From NCBI GenBank assembly GCA_028874335.1, contig JAPPJY010000016.1, positions 62,001 to 126,000 on the forward strand: a stretch of 64,000 bases of DNA, read 5' to 3'. The stretch comes from Gemmatimonadota bacterium (lineage in GTDB: Bacteria; Latescibacterota; UBA2968; GCA-2709665). Shown in pieces: positions 41,679 to 49,276 of the stretch. The notes under the pieces were generated by a model that was not told the origin of the DNA, did not search any database, and saw nothing but the letters and a program-made list of their open reading frames with translations. Within the stretch, counting starts at the first letter, position 1, and the number at the start of each line of letters is the position of its first letter. A program made the translations under genes and the position numbers.

Positions 41679-44522
41679 ATGGGAAGGATCATGGTTATAT
41701 GCATCTTCCCAGCATTGGCTCTTGTCGCTGCGACGTGGACCGGAGACGTTGGCGTTATGAAACCGCAATCGGTTTCTGTGCAGGGTGCGTCCTGCCCCGG
41801 CGACTTCAACGGCGACGGTAAGGTCAACCTCGCGGACTTCCTCGCCTTTGCCGGCGGCTTTGGGGCGAGGTCCGGGGATACCAATTACAATGCCGGCATG
41901 GATATGGACGGCAACGGCGCGATCGATCTGTCGGATTTCCTGGCCTTTGCGGGGGTATTCGGGACAACATGCGAAGACCGTCCACGCGGTTCGGTCAGCG
42001 GGGACCGGGCGGCGCTGGTCGCGCTGTACAATGCGACGGACGGACCCAACTGGGTCGATAACACCAACTGGCTGACCGACGCGCCGCTGGGGGAGTGGTA
42101 CGGCGTGGAGACGGACGCGTCAGGACGGGTGATCGTGCTTGATCTGGGCGACCTTTGGGATGAAGAGCGGAGTGAATATGTCTACCAGGGCCTCCAGGGG
42201 CGGATTCCGGCGGAACTGGTAGATCTGACGAGGCTGGAGGTGCTTTCGCTCGGCCGAAACAGGCTATCGGGTCTTATCCCGCCGGAACTTGGTGGTCTCG
42301 AGAACCTCACGGAGCTTTCCCTTCACCTGAACCAGCTCACAGGCCCGATACCTCCGGAACTCGGTAACCTCTCCAACCTGAGGACGCTCAGTCTTTCACA
42401 AAACCAGCTAACGGGCCCGATACCTGGGGAGATCGCCAGCCTCGCCAACCTGACGTATCTTCGTCTTAGTATCAACCGGCTCACGGGCCCGATACCACTG
42501 GAGTTCGGCAAACTCTCGAATCTGAAGCGGCTATACTTTTCACAGAACCGGCTCACGGGACAAATACCGCGGGCGTTCCTTAACCTTTCCAACCTGACGA
42601 TACTTTACCTTGACGAAAACCAGTTGACGGGCCCGATCCCGGACAAACTCGGCAGCCTCGCCAATCTTGTAATACTGTTCCTGAACGGCAACGGATTGAA
42701 CGGCCCGATACCTCCCGTGCTTGGGAACCTCTCCAACCTGGTGTCGCTTGTACTTGCAGAGAATCAGTTAACGGGCCCGATACCTCCGGAGCTCGGGAAC
42801 CTCTCCAACTTGACGGAACTTTACCTTAACGGGAACCGGCTGACCGGCCCCGTGCCTTCCAACTTCCTCGGCCTGACAAGCTTACGGGGGCTATGGCTCT
42901 CGAATAACCCCGGCATGGCGGGACCCCTGCCAACCGGACTCGCGGCACTGAACCGGTTGGAGCAACTCCAGGCCGGCGGCACGAATCTGCGCGCACCGTC
43001 GGATCCCGGCTTTCGCACCTGGCTCGAGGGTATAGGTGAAAGGTGGATTGGGTTTTGTTCAGACGAAGAACTGCCGCCCGCGTACCTGACCCAGGCCGTG
43101 CAGTCACGGCGATTCCCGGTGCCGCTGGTTGCCGGCGAGAAGGCGCTGTTGCGCGTGTTTCCAACGGCCAATCGTGCCACGAGCGAGCGCATTCCGGCGG
43201 CCCGGGCCCGGTTCTACCTCGATGGCCGAGAGACCCACGTGGAGGAGATTCCGGGCGGCACCGTGGCAATCCCGATGGAGGTGGACGAGGGCCATCTGGA
43301 CAGGTCTGTGAATGCCCGAATTCCGGGACACCTGATTCAGCCGGGGCTGGAGATGGTAATCGAGATCGACCCGGAAGGGACGCTGGATCCCGCACTGGGA
43401 GTCATAGCGCGCATCCCGACCTCGGGTCGGATGGCCGTGGAAGTTGGGTCAATGCCTCTCTTTGACCTCACGCTGATCCCCTTCATCTGGCAGGAGGGCG
43501 GCGACTCGTCGATCGTGGACCTGATCAGGGAAATGGCCGCGGATCCCCAGAACCACGACATGCTCGCGGACACTCGCATACTGCTGCCCATCGCAGTTCT
43601 CGAAGTCAGAGCCCACGAACCCGTTCTGAGTTCGAGCAATGATGGCTCCGATCTGCACGCCCAAACCAAAGCCGTTCGTGTGATGGAAGGTGCGCCCGGC
43701 CACTACATGGGCATGATGCCGCGCCCGGTGACCGGACCAAGCGGGCAGGCCCAACGCCCCGGCCGGACAAGCTTCTCGATACCTGACGGGCCCGTCATCG
43801 CGCATGAACTGGGGCACAATCTGAGCCTCGGACACGCGCCTTGCAATGTTAACGGAGACCCCCGCTTTCCGTACCCGGACGGTTCCATCGGCGCCTGGGG
43901 CTACGACTTCACCGGCGGCGGCCGCCTTCTCAATCCCGTTTCACCGGATCTGATGTCCTACTGCCACCCTCAATGGATAAGCGACTACCACTTTATCCAT
44001 GCGTTCCGCTACCGACTGAGCGACGCAGGCGCCTCGGAACCAGGCCGTTCCGTGTCGGCGTCACGAGGCCTCCTGCTCTGGGGCGGCGTGGACGCCGAAG
44101 GTGTACCCTTCATGGAGCCTGCGTTCGTGGTTGATTCACCGCCGGAAGTTCCTGAAGTACCTGGCCCATATATGCTCATCGGGAGAGCGGTCGGCGACGC
44201 GGAGCTATTCACCCTCAGCTTCGACATGCCGGAGACAGGCGACGGCGACGGTCGCTCAAGCTTCGTATTCGCCCTGCCTCTGCAGCCCGAATGGGCCGGC
44301 AATCTGGCCAGCATCACACTGTCCGGCCCCGGCGGCTCGGCCACGCTGGACGGAAGTACTGACCGTCCGATGGCCATCCTGCGCGATCTGCGATCGGGCC
44401 AGGTACGCGGCTTCCTGTCGGACCTTACCGCGGAAGAAACGGCGCAGGCGGCGGAAGGCGTCTTTGCAGCCAAACAGGGTGTGGAGGTGATCTTCAGCCG
44501 GGGGATTCCGGATCTTCGGTAA
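41679..44522 (+). CDS. Secreted dockerin-LRR-metzincin-type metalloprotease
   Basis: 947 residues. A signal peptide (~1-28) precedes an N-terminal dockerin-like pair of calcium loops (CPGDFNGDGKVNLADFLAFA and MDMDGNGAIDLSDFLAFAG, ~39-98). Then come an LRR cap (ALYNATDGPNWVDNTNW) and about eleven 24-residue plant-type leucine-rich repeats (LTGPIPPELGNLSNL). The C-terminal half has HELGHNLSLGH (His709, Glu710, His713, His719) and a Met-turn candidate DLMSYC (Met759), the zinc site pattern of metzincins. The ATG at 41679 follows TTGGAGA. It probably binds a partner through the LRR and cleaves it outside the cell. It is downstream of element C. Confidence 0.85.
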   Translation: MGRIMVICIFPALALVAATWTGDVGVMKPQSVSVQGASCPGDFNGDGKVNLADFLAFAGGFGARSGDTNYNAGMDMDGNGAIDLSDFLAFAGVFGTTCEDRPRGSVSGDRAALVALYNATDGPNWVDNTNWLTDAPLGEWYGVETDASGRVIVLDLGDLWDEERSEYVYQGLQGRIPAELVDLTRLEVLSLGRNRLSGLIPPELGGLENLTELSLHLNQLTGPIPPELGNLSNLRTLSLSQNQLTGPIPGEIASLANLTYLRLSINRLTGPIPLEFGKLSNLKRLYFSQNRLTGQIPRAFLNLSNLTILYLDENQLTGPIPDKLGSLANLVILFLNGNGLNGPIPPVLGNLSNLVSLVLAENQLTGPIPPELGNLSNLTELYLNGNRLTGPVPSNFLGLTSLRGLWLSNNPGMAGPLPTGLAALNRLEQLQAGGTNLRAPSDPGFRTWLEGIGERWIGFCSDEELPPAYLTQAVQSRRFPVPLVAGEKALLRVFPTANRATSERIPAARARFYLDGRETHVEEIPGGTVAIPMEVDEGHLDRSVNARIPGHLIQPGLEMVIEIDPEGTLDPALGVIARIPTSGRMAVEVGSMPLFDLTLIPFIWQEGGDSSIVDLIREMAADPQNHDMLADTRILLPIAVLEVRAHEPVLSSSNDGSDLHAQTKAVRVMEGAPGHYMGMMPRPVTGPSGQAQRPGRTSFSIPDGPVIAHELGHNLSLGHAPCNVNGDPRFPYPDGSIGAWGYDFTGGGRLLNPVSPDLMSYCHPQWISDYHFIHAFRYRLSDAGASEPGRSVSASRGLLLWGGVDAEGVPFMEPAFVVDSPPEVPEVPGPYMLIGRAVGDAELFTLSFDMPETGDGDGRSSFVFALPLQPEWAGNLASITLSGPGGSATLDGSTDRPMAILRDLRSGQVRGFLSDLTAEETAQAAEGVFAAKQGVEVIFSRGIPDLR

Positions 44523-44680
44523 GGAGGTAGCAGGATTCCAACAACTGGCGGACCGGCGTGCGGGGAAAGGGGACAATGTCTGGAGCCAGGCGGGTCGGGA
44601 TCGAGCGAGGTTGAGCAGTAACGGGCTTGGTACTGCTCATCGCCGCAGTTGAGTGAATTGAAATCTCCGTGCGAAATTCG

Positions 44681-44965
44681 TCATTCGGGGATCAGTTCGA
44701 TGTTGAGCCGGCAGCCGACGGCTTCAGCGTATTTTTGTAACGTTTCGATTTTGGGAGAATGTAGGCGGCTGGCGGATTCCAGGCGTGTGATCGCGGTTGG
44801 TTTCGTACCCATCTTCTCCGCGACTTGTCCTTGCGTCAGGCCGGCACGTTTGCGCGCTTCCAATAGCTTGTCCAGCAATTCGAACTCTGGCCTTTGCGCC
44901 TCATACTCGGCCTTTGTTTCGGGATTTGCGAGTGCCTTTCTCTTGAGTTCTTCGTGACTGAGCAT
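44681..44965 (-). CDS. XRE-family antitoxin-type regulator, orphaned
   Basis: 94 residues. The helix-turn-helix is in AGLTQGQVAEKMGTKPTAIT, followed by RLESASRLHSPKIETLQKYA and a short C-terminal strand (CRLNIELIPE), the form that pairs with RelE/Gp49-type toxins. The expected upstream toxin gene is only a 26-codon remnant (44983-45063), although its promoter and a possible operator are intact. So this is probably a surviving antitoxin. Confidence 0.88.
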   Translation of the reverse strand: MLSHEELKRKALANPETKAEYEAQRPEFELLDKLLEARKRAGLTQGQVAEKMGTKPTAITRLESASRLHSPKIETLQKYAEAVGCRLNIELIPE

Positions 44966-44982
44966 GGGTGCCCTCGTTTTAT

Positions 44983-45063
44983 TTAATGCCTGAATGACTG
45001 GAGGAAAGCGCAGGATGTTCTGTTGAACCTTTTCGTTTGTAGTATCTGATTTCCCAGTTCACC
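44983..45063 (-). pseudogene. Truncated RelE/Gp49-type toxin remnant
   Basis: GTG start at 45063 gives MNWEIRYYKRKGSTEHPALS, resembling the start of Gp49/HigB-like toxins, then runs to a stop after 26 codons. It ends 17 bp before the XRE antitoxin ATG. The GTG is exactly 6 nt after a -10 box, as for the two intact higB genes. Either a deletion has removed the body of the toxin, or this is now a leader peptide. Confidence 0.5.
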
Positions 45064-45069
45064 CGGTAA

Positions 45070-45098
45070 ACATAACGAACTTGTTATATATCGTCAAT
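45070..45098 (-). promoter_or_regulatory. Promoter and operator of the degenerate toxin/antitoxin pair
   Basis: Minus strand TTGACG (45098-45093), 17-bp spacer, TATGTT (45075-45070). The inverted repeat ATAAC-N6-GTTAT (45073-45088) lies across the spacer and resembles the operator of the higBA operon at 25.2 kb. Confidence 0.65.
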
Positions 45099-45288
45099 AG
45101 GCAATCGAGGAAACAACCACAGTACGGGCACAGCCTATAAACTTCGTCCCCTTGAGTGATCCGGAGTTTTCCGGGGGAAATGAACCGGCAAACAGGCTTG
45201 CGCATACACTTCAATCTGTCGCGCCGCGCTGGCATGCGTCCACGGGACAGGAAGGATTGATCGAATCGGCGCTGAGGGAGGCAACCCG

Positions 45289-48039
45289 ATGTATTCGAAA
45301 AGGACATTGCTGGTAATCACCGTATTAACAACCTCGATTCTCGTGGGGCGTACATCGCACTCGTTCGGGCAGCAATTGCGTCTGGATACCCAGATCGAGA
45401 CGCCTGCGCGAAACAACAACGTGCTGGAGCTGCCGGAAAAACAGGCGGGTGAGACCATCCAGTTCCAGCTCTTCATTCAAGGGGCGGCGGGGAGACAGAT
45501 CCAGGGATACACGGTCGAACTGGCATTGACGGGCAAGACGTTCGGTAGCTACATCGACGATGTTTCCGGCGTCGATTGGAACAGTAATGCCCTTCTGTCC
45601 CGGGTCTCGGGAACGGGCAACCCGACACTGTCGATGCTGTCCCTGTCTGCCGTGGCGGTCCCTGCAGGCGGGTACCTGGGCCAGGTGAACCTGAGGATAA
45701 GCCGGTCGCTGACGTCATCGGACGTGCTGGCGGTCCAGTCCGCGTCGACGGCCGGTCCAGGCGGCGTTCAGAATCTGGACGTGGCGCAGGCGGTGCTGTC
45801 CCTTACGCAGGCGCCGGCGTGCCCCGGCGATTTCAACGGTGACGGGATGGTCAACCTGGCAGATTTCCTGGCCTTCGCGGGGGCGTTCGGCACGAGGTCT
45901 GGGGATGTAAATTACGATGCGCGAATGGACATGGACGGCAGCGGCGCGATCAATCTATCGGATTTCCTGGACTTTGCCGGCGTCTTCGGAACCACCTGTC
46001 CAACACCGCCTTCCCCGCCCGTGTCCATCCCCGATGCGAACCTGCGCTCGGTGATTGAAGACAGCCTCGGTAAGGCGCGGGGCGCCGAGATCACGCGTGC
46101 AGAGATGGCGAGCTTAACGAAACTTGAAGCGGAGAGGGCGGACATCAGCAATCTGACCGGACTTGAGTACGCAACCAATCTTGCGCACCTGGAGTTGAGG
46201 TTTAATGAAATCTCTGACGTGTCATCGCTGTCCGGATTGAGCAATCTGCTGGTTCTGTATCTGGGCGACAACCGCATCGCGGATTTGTCTCCCCTGTCTG
46301 GCTTGACCAATCTGAGAACGCTTTGGCTTTTCGATAACGGCATCACGGATGTGCAATCGCTGTCTGCATTGAGCAACTTGAAGGAGTTGGACCTTGCCTT
46401 CAACGGTTTTTCAGACGTATCGCCGCTGTCCGGTTTAACCGACCTGACGACGTTGGTTCTTGACGTCACCAACATCGCAGACGTATCGCCGCTTTCCGGG
46501 CTGACCAATCTGGAAGAACTGGGACTATCCTATACCAGCATCTCGGACGTCTCTCCCCTTTCCGGATTGACGAACCTGAGAGCGCTCGGCCTTCAGTCCT
46601 GCCGCAATGTCTCAGACTTTTCGCCTCTGGCTGAATCGACCGGCCTGGAAGAACTGTATCTTTCGGATAACAGCATCACGGACCTCTCACCGCTGTCGCC
46701 TCTGACCAGCCTGACATTGTTGTTTCTTGACAACAACGGGCTTTCGGACCTGCGTCCCCTGTCCGGTCTGACCGCACTGAAATATCTGTATCTTTACAAC
46801 AACAGAATCACGGACGTGTCTGCATTGTCCGGTTTGACCAACCTTCATGATCTGCAACTTCAAGACAACAGGATCTTGGACCTTGCCCCTCTGGTAGCAA
46901 ACAGCGGCTTGGGTCCGCGGGATAAAGTCGACGTAAAAGGCAATCCCTTGAGCGCCACTTCAATCAACGTCCACGTTCCCGCGCTCGAGGCCAAGGGGGT
47001 CCGCGTTTCTTTCGAAGAGACAATCGTCTTCACCGAGCCGCGAATATACAACGACAACGTGTTCGTTCTGCCCGTCACCGAAAACCTTGCCGCTGGCAAT
47101 TTGCCGCTGGAGGATTACGCGACGCGCTTCTATACCTATTTCAGAGATGCATTCGATTTCCTGGTCTTCTTTCCGAGTCTGTCGTGGTCGCAACTCGATG
47201 CCGATGCATTTAAGGGCGCTTTCTACGACCACGTCGGGAATGACGTGAAGGGTATTGGCGAAGGGGATTTCTTCAATGATCGATGGGGGTCGGCGGGAAG
47301 ACTGCAGGGCAGCCTTTTTTTCGCGAACGTCTCCATCTCGGGTTGGGAACATTCCCGTCTGGTTCAGGGCCCAATGCTGCACGAGTTGATGCACCGCTGG
47401 GCCAACCATATCGTGGAGCCCGCGGTACCTCATTGGGATTTCACCAGCGCCGACGGAATCCTCGGCGGATTTGATATCGCAAAACTGGTGGATCGTGGAG
47501 GCGGACGGTACAGCGCACCGAACGTGTATACCGGTGGATGGGCGCTCAACCTGAAGCCATACAGCCCGATCGAGTTGTACCTTGCCGGACTCATCCCGCC
47601 GGAGCAGGTGCCCGACCTCTGGGTCGCCGAGGACGGCGAAATTGTGAAATACGGACGCGGCGATGCCCCTGACGATTTCACGGCCCGCCGGGTAAAGACA
47701 ATTACGGTCGAGGATATTATAGCGGAACATGGACCGCGCGTTCCCGACCATTCGCTGTCCCAGAAGGCGTTTCGCGCGGCGGTCATCCTTCTGGTGAGCG
47801 AGGACTATCCGGCAGTCCGAAAGAGCCTGGAGGCACTCAGCAAGGACGCGAACCTGTTCAGCCACGACGGCGAAGACCAGTTCGACGAGTGGTACAATTT
47901 CTACGAAGCGACCGGCGGCAGGGCGACGATCGCCATGGACGGGCTGTCGCGGTTCAAGGGCAGTGGCGCGTCAAAGCGGCCCGCAGTACGTTCATTCGGA
48001 ACACCCCCGCCGCCCATCGTGTGTCACCTGGAACATTAG
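45289..48039 (+). CDS. Secreted cohesin-like/dockerin/LRR protein with HExxH metalloprotease domain
   Basis: 916 residues. After the signal peptide (~1-28), residues ~30-165 resemble a cohesin/carbohydrate-binding-like beta-sandwich. A dockerin-like pair of loops follows (CPGDFNGDGMVNLADFLAFA and MDMDGSGAINLSDFLDFAG, ~177-238). About thirteen 22-residue internalin/SDS22-type leucine-rich repeats (DVSPLSGLTNLEELGL) cover ~255-555. The last third has MLHELMHRWANH (His698, Glu699, His702), a zincin motif with no obvious Met-turn. The start follows GAGGGAGGCAACCCG. It carries both halves of a cohesin-dockerin pair. No element copy is visible upstream. Confidence 0.82.
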   Translation: MYSKRTLLVITVLTTSILVGRTSHSFGQQLRLDTQIETPARNNNVLELPEKQAGETIQFQLFIQGAAGRQIQGYTVELALTGKTFGSYIDDVSGVDWNSNALLSRVSGTGNPTLSMLSLSAVAVPAGGYLGQVNLRISRSLTSSDVLAVQSASTAGPGGVQNLDVAQAVLSLTQAPACPGDFNGDGMVNLADFLAFAGAFGTRSGDVNYDARMDMDGSGAINLSDFLDFAGVFGTTCPTPPSPPVSIPDANLRSVIEDSLGKARGAEITRAEMASLTKLEAERADISNLTGLEYATNLAHLELRFNEISDVSSLSGLSNLLVLYLGDNRIADLSPLSGLTNLRTLWLFDNGITDVQSLSALSNLKELDLAFNGFSDVSPLSGLTDLTTLVLDVTNIADVSPLSGLTNLEELGLSYTSISDVSPLSGLTNLRALGLQSCRNVSDFSPLAESTGLEELYLSDNSITDLSPLSPLTSLTLLFLDNNGLSDLRPLSGLTALKYLYLYNNRITDVSALSGLTNLHDLQLQDNRILDLAPLVANSGLGPRDKVDVKGNPLSATSINVHVPALEAKGVRVSFEETIVFTEPRIYNDNVFVLPVTENLAAGNLPLEDYATRFYTYFRDAFDFLVFFPSLSWSQLDADAFKGAFYDHVGNDVKGIGEGDFFNDRWGSAGRLQGSLFFANVSISGWEHSRLVQGPMLHELMHRWANHIVEPAVPHWDFTSADGILGGFDIAKLVDRGGGRYSAPNVYTGGWALNLKPYSPIELYLAGLIPPEQVPDLWVAEDGEIVKYGRGDAPDDFTARRVKTITVEDIIAEHGPRVPDHSLSQKAFRAAVILLVSEDYPAVRKSLEALSKDANLFSHDGEDQFDEWYNFYEATGGRATIAMDGLSRFKGSGASKRPAVRSFGTPPPPIVCHLEH

Positions 48040-48573
48040 CCGATTTGTGAGCGTTACCTGGTCTTGGCAACAGGTAAAAGTGCCGCGCCTACGCGTAATT
48101 GCGTTCTGCGCGCTTTTACCAGGGACACCATCGCACCGACGGGAGATGCTTCGACGATTCACCTGCTGCCGCGACTCAACCGCTGCCGTTGCTTCCACAT
48201 TCTCCCACGCCTCTGCCTGTTGGCTACCGGAAAGACCCGTACTCATCCCCTCCAAATCCGACGATCCCACTCCGGTTGACATTCTGAACTCCGTTTCAAT
48301 CCCACGGCGGGAAAACGGTCGTTGTCGCATCCGTTCGCCCCGGGCGGAGCGAAATGACCCGAAATTCATTATAAAATCAACAAAAGAGGCCAAAAAATCA
48401 AAGTAACTTCAACAAGTTTTCCGTATCTTATTGGTTTGTTTGAAAAACGAGGTGGATGCCTGAACAGTAAGCGTGTACGCCGGCGGTTCAATCGGGGAGC
48501 GCGGCGGCTTTTGTGGAACATACCAGGTTCTGATTCAGGAAACGGTTTCCAGCAGATTTCCAAGGAGTGGGCA
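48040..48573. other. Intergenic region with promoter element D
   Basis: No supported gene in 48040-48360. Element D is at 48362-48430 and is followed by a ~140-nt leader to the ATG at 48574. Confidence 0.55.
48362..48430 (+). promoter_or_regulatory. Tandem direct-repeat promoter element, copy D
   Basis: TTCA, ATCA, ATCA, TTCA at element positions 4, 15, 36, 47, and CTTCAAC followed by 10 bp and TATCTT (48424-48429). It precedes the small gene at 48574 and then the kinase/regulator pair. Confidence 0.75.
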
Positions 48574-48738
48574 ATGGAACTGACGAAACTGGAGTTTTTC
48601 GCCGGGATGGCGCTTTGCGGGGCCGCCAGGTCTGACAACACCTGGCACGAACAGGCGACCGTAGATACCGCAATCGAGATCGCACGGCGAATGATCAAGA
48701 CGCTCGAAGAGGAAAAGGCCACCGGCGAAGCGTCATAG
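48574..48738 (+). CDS. Small phage-type protein (LEFFAGMAL family)
   Basis: 54 residues: MELTKLEFFAGMALCGAARS then TAIEIARRMIKTLEEEKA. The pattern 'KLEFFAGMAL.G......A...A.EIA...I..LEE' occurs in many short phage or prophage ORFs of unknown role. The ATG at 48574 has AAGGAG 7 nt upstream, so the frame back to 48436 is not needed. It is the first gene after element D. The rest of the gap to 49277 holds no phage genes. Confidence 0.65.
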   Translation: MELTKLEFFAGMALCGAARSDNTWHEQATVDTAIEIARRMIKTLEEEKATGEAS

Positions 48739-49276
48739 TTGCGGCATTATCTGTGTTGTTTCGCAATGGAAGGCGCCTGATCCCGATTCATACACACTTG
48801 AACGGAGGCGCGAAACGACCGGTTTATGTTAGAGTGACTTCCCGAAACAGACCTGATCATTTCGGACCGGTCGGCTCTTTCTATTTCGTTGGGGCGGTTA
48901 AACCGGGGACGCTGCTTATTCCCGCAAGGGCAGCCAAAGCCGGGAATTCTTCAAGAATACCTCCGTTGACACCCGGCGTTGTCCTGCCGCCCCATCGGTA
49001 TGGACCAGAAGTGTACGCGAATTGTGCCGGGCGGCGGTCAAACCGGGCGTGAATGCCTGCAAGGGCGGCCACAGGCCGGGCGCCCTTCCCTCATGACGGT
49101 TCTGGCGTCTGGCGCCGTCCTGCCGTTGCCCGGCAGCAGGTCGATTGTCACTTCCGCCGGCGGAAAGCGTCACGCCCAGTGAATATTCCCTTCCCAGAAG
49201 TCCTCGATTCACCCCGCCATTCAACTGACGTACTCCCTTTCCAACCCGCCGAAAAAACAGATTGAAGGCGAGATAT
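48739..49276. other. Intergenic region without a supported gene
   Basis: GC-rich, with short frames only. Two loosely similar stretches (about 48895-48945 and 49035-49082) may be a weak duplication. No clear promoter was seen. Confidence 0.45.
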
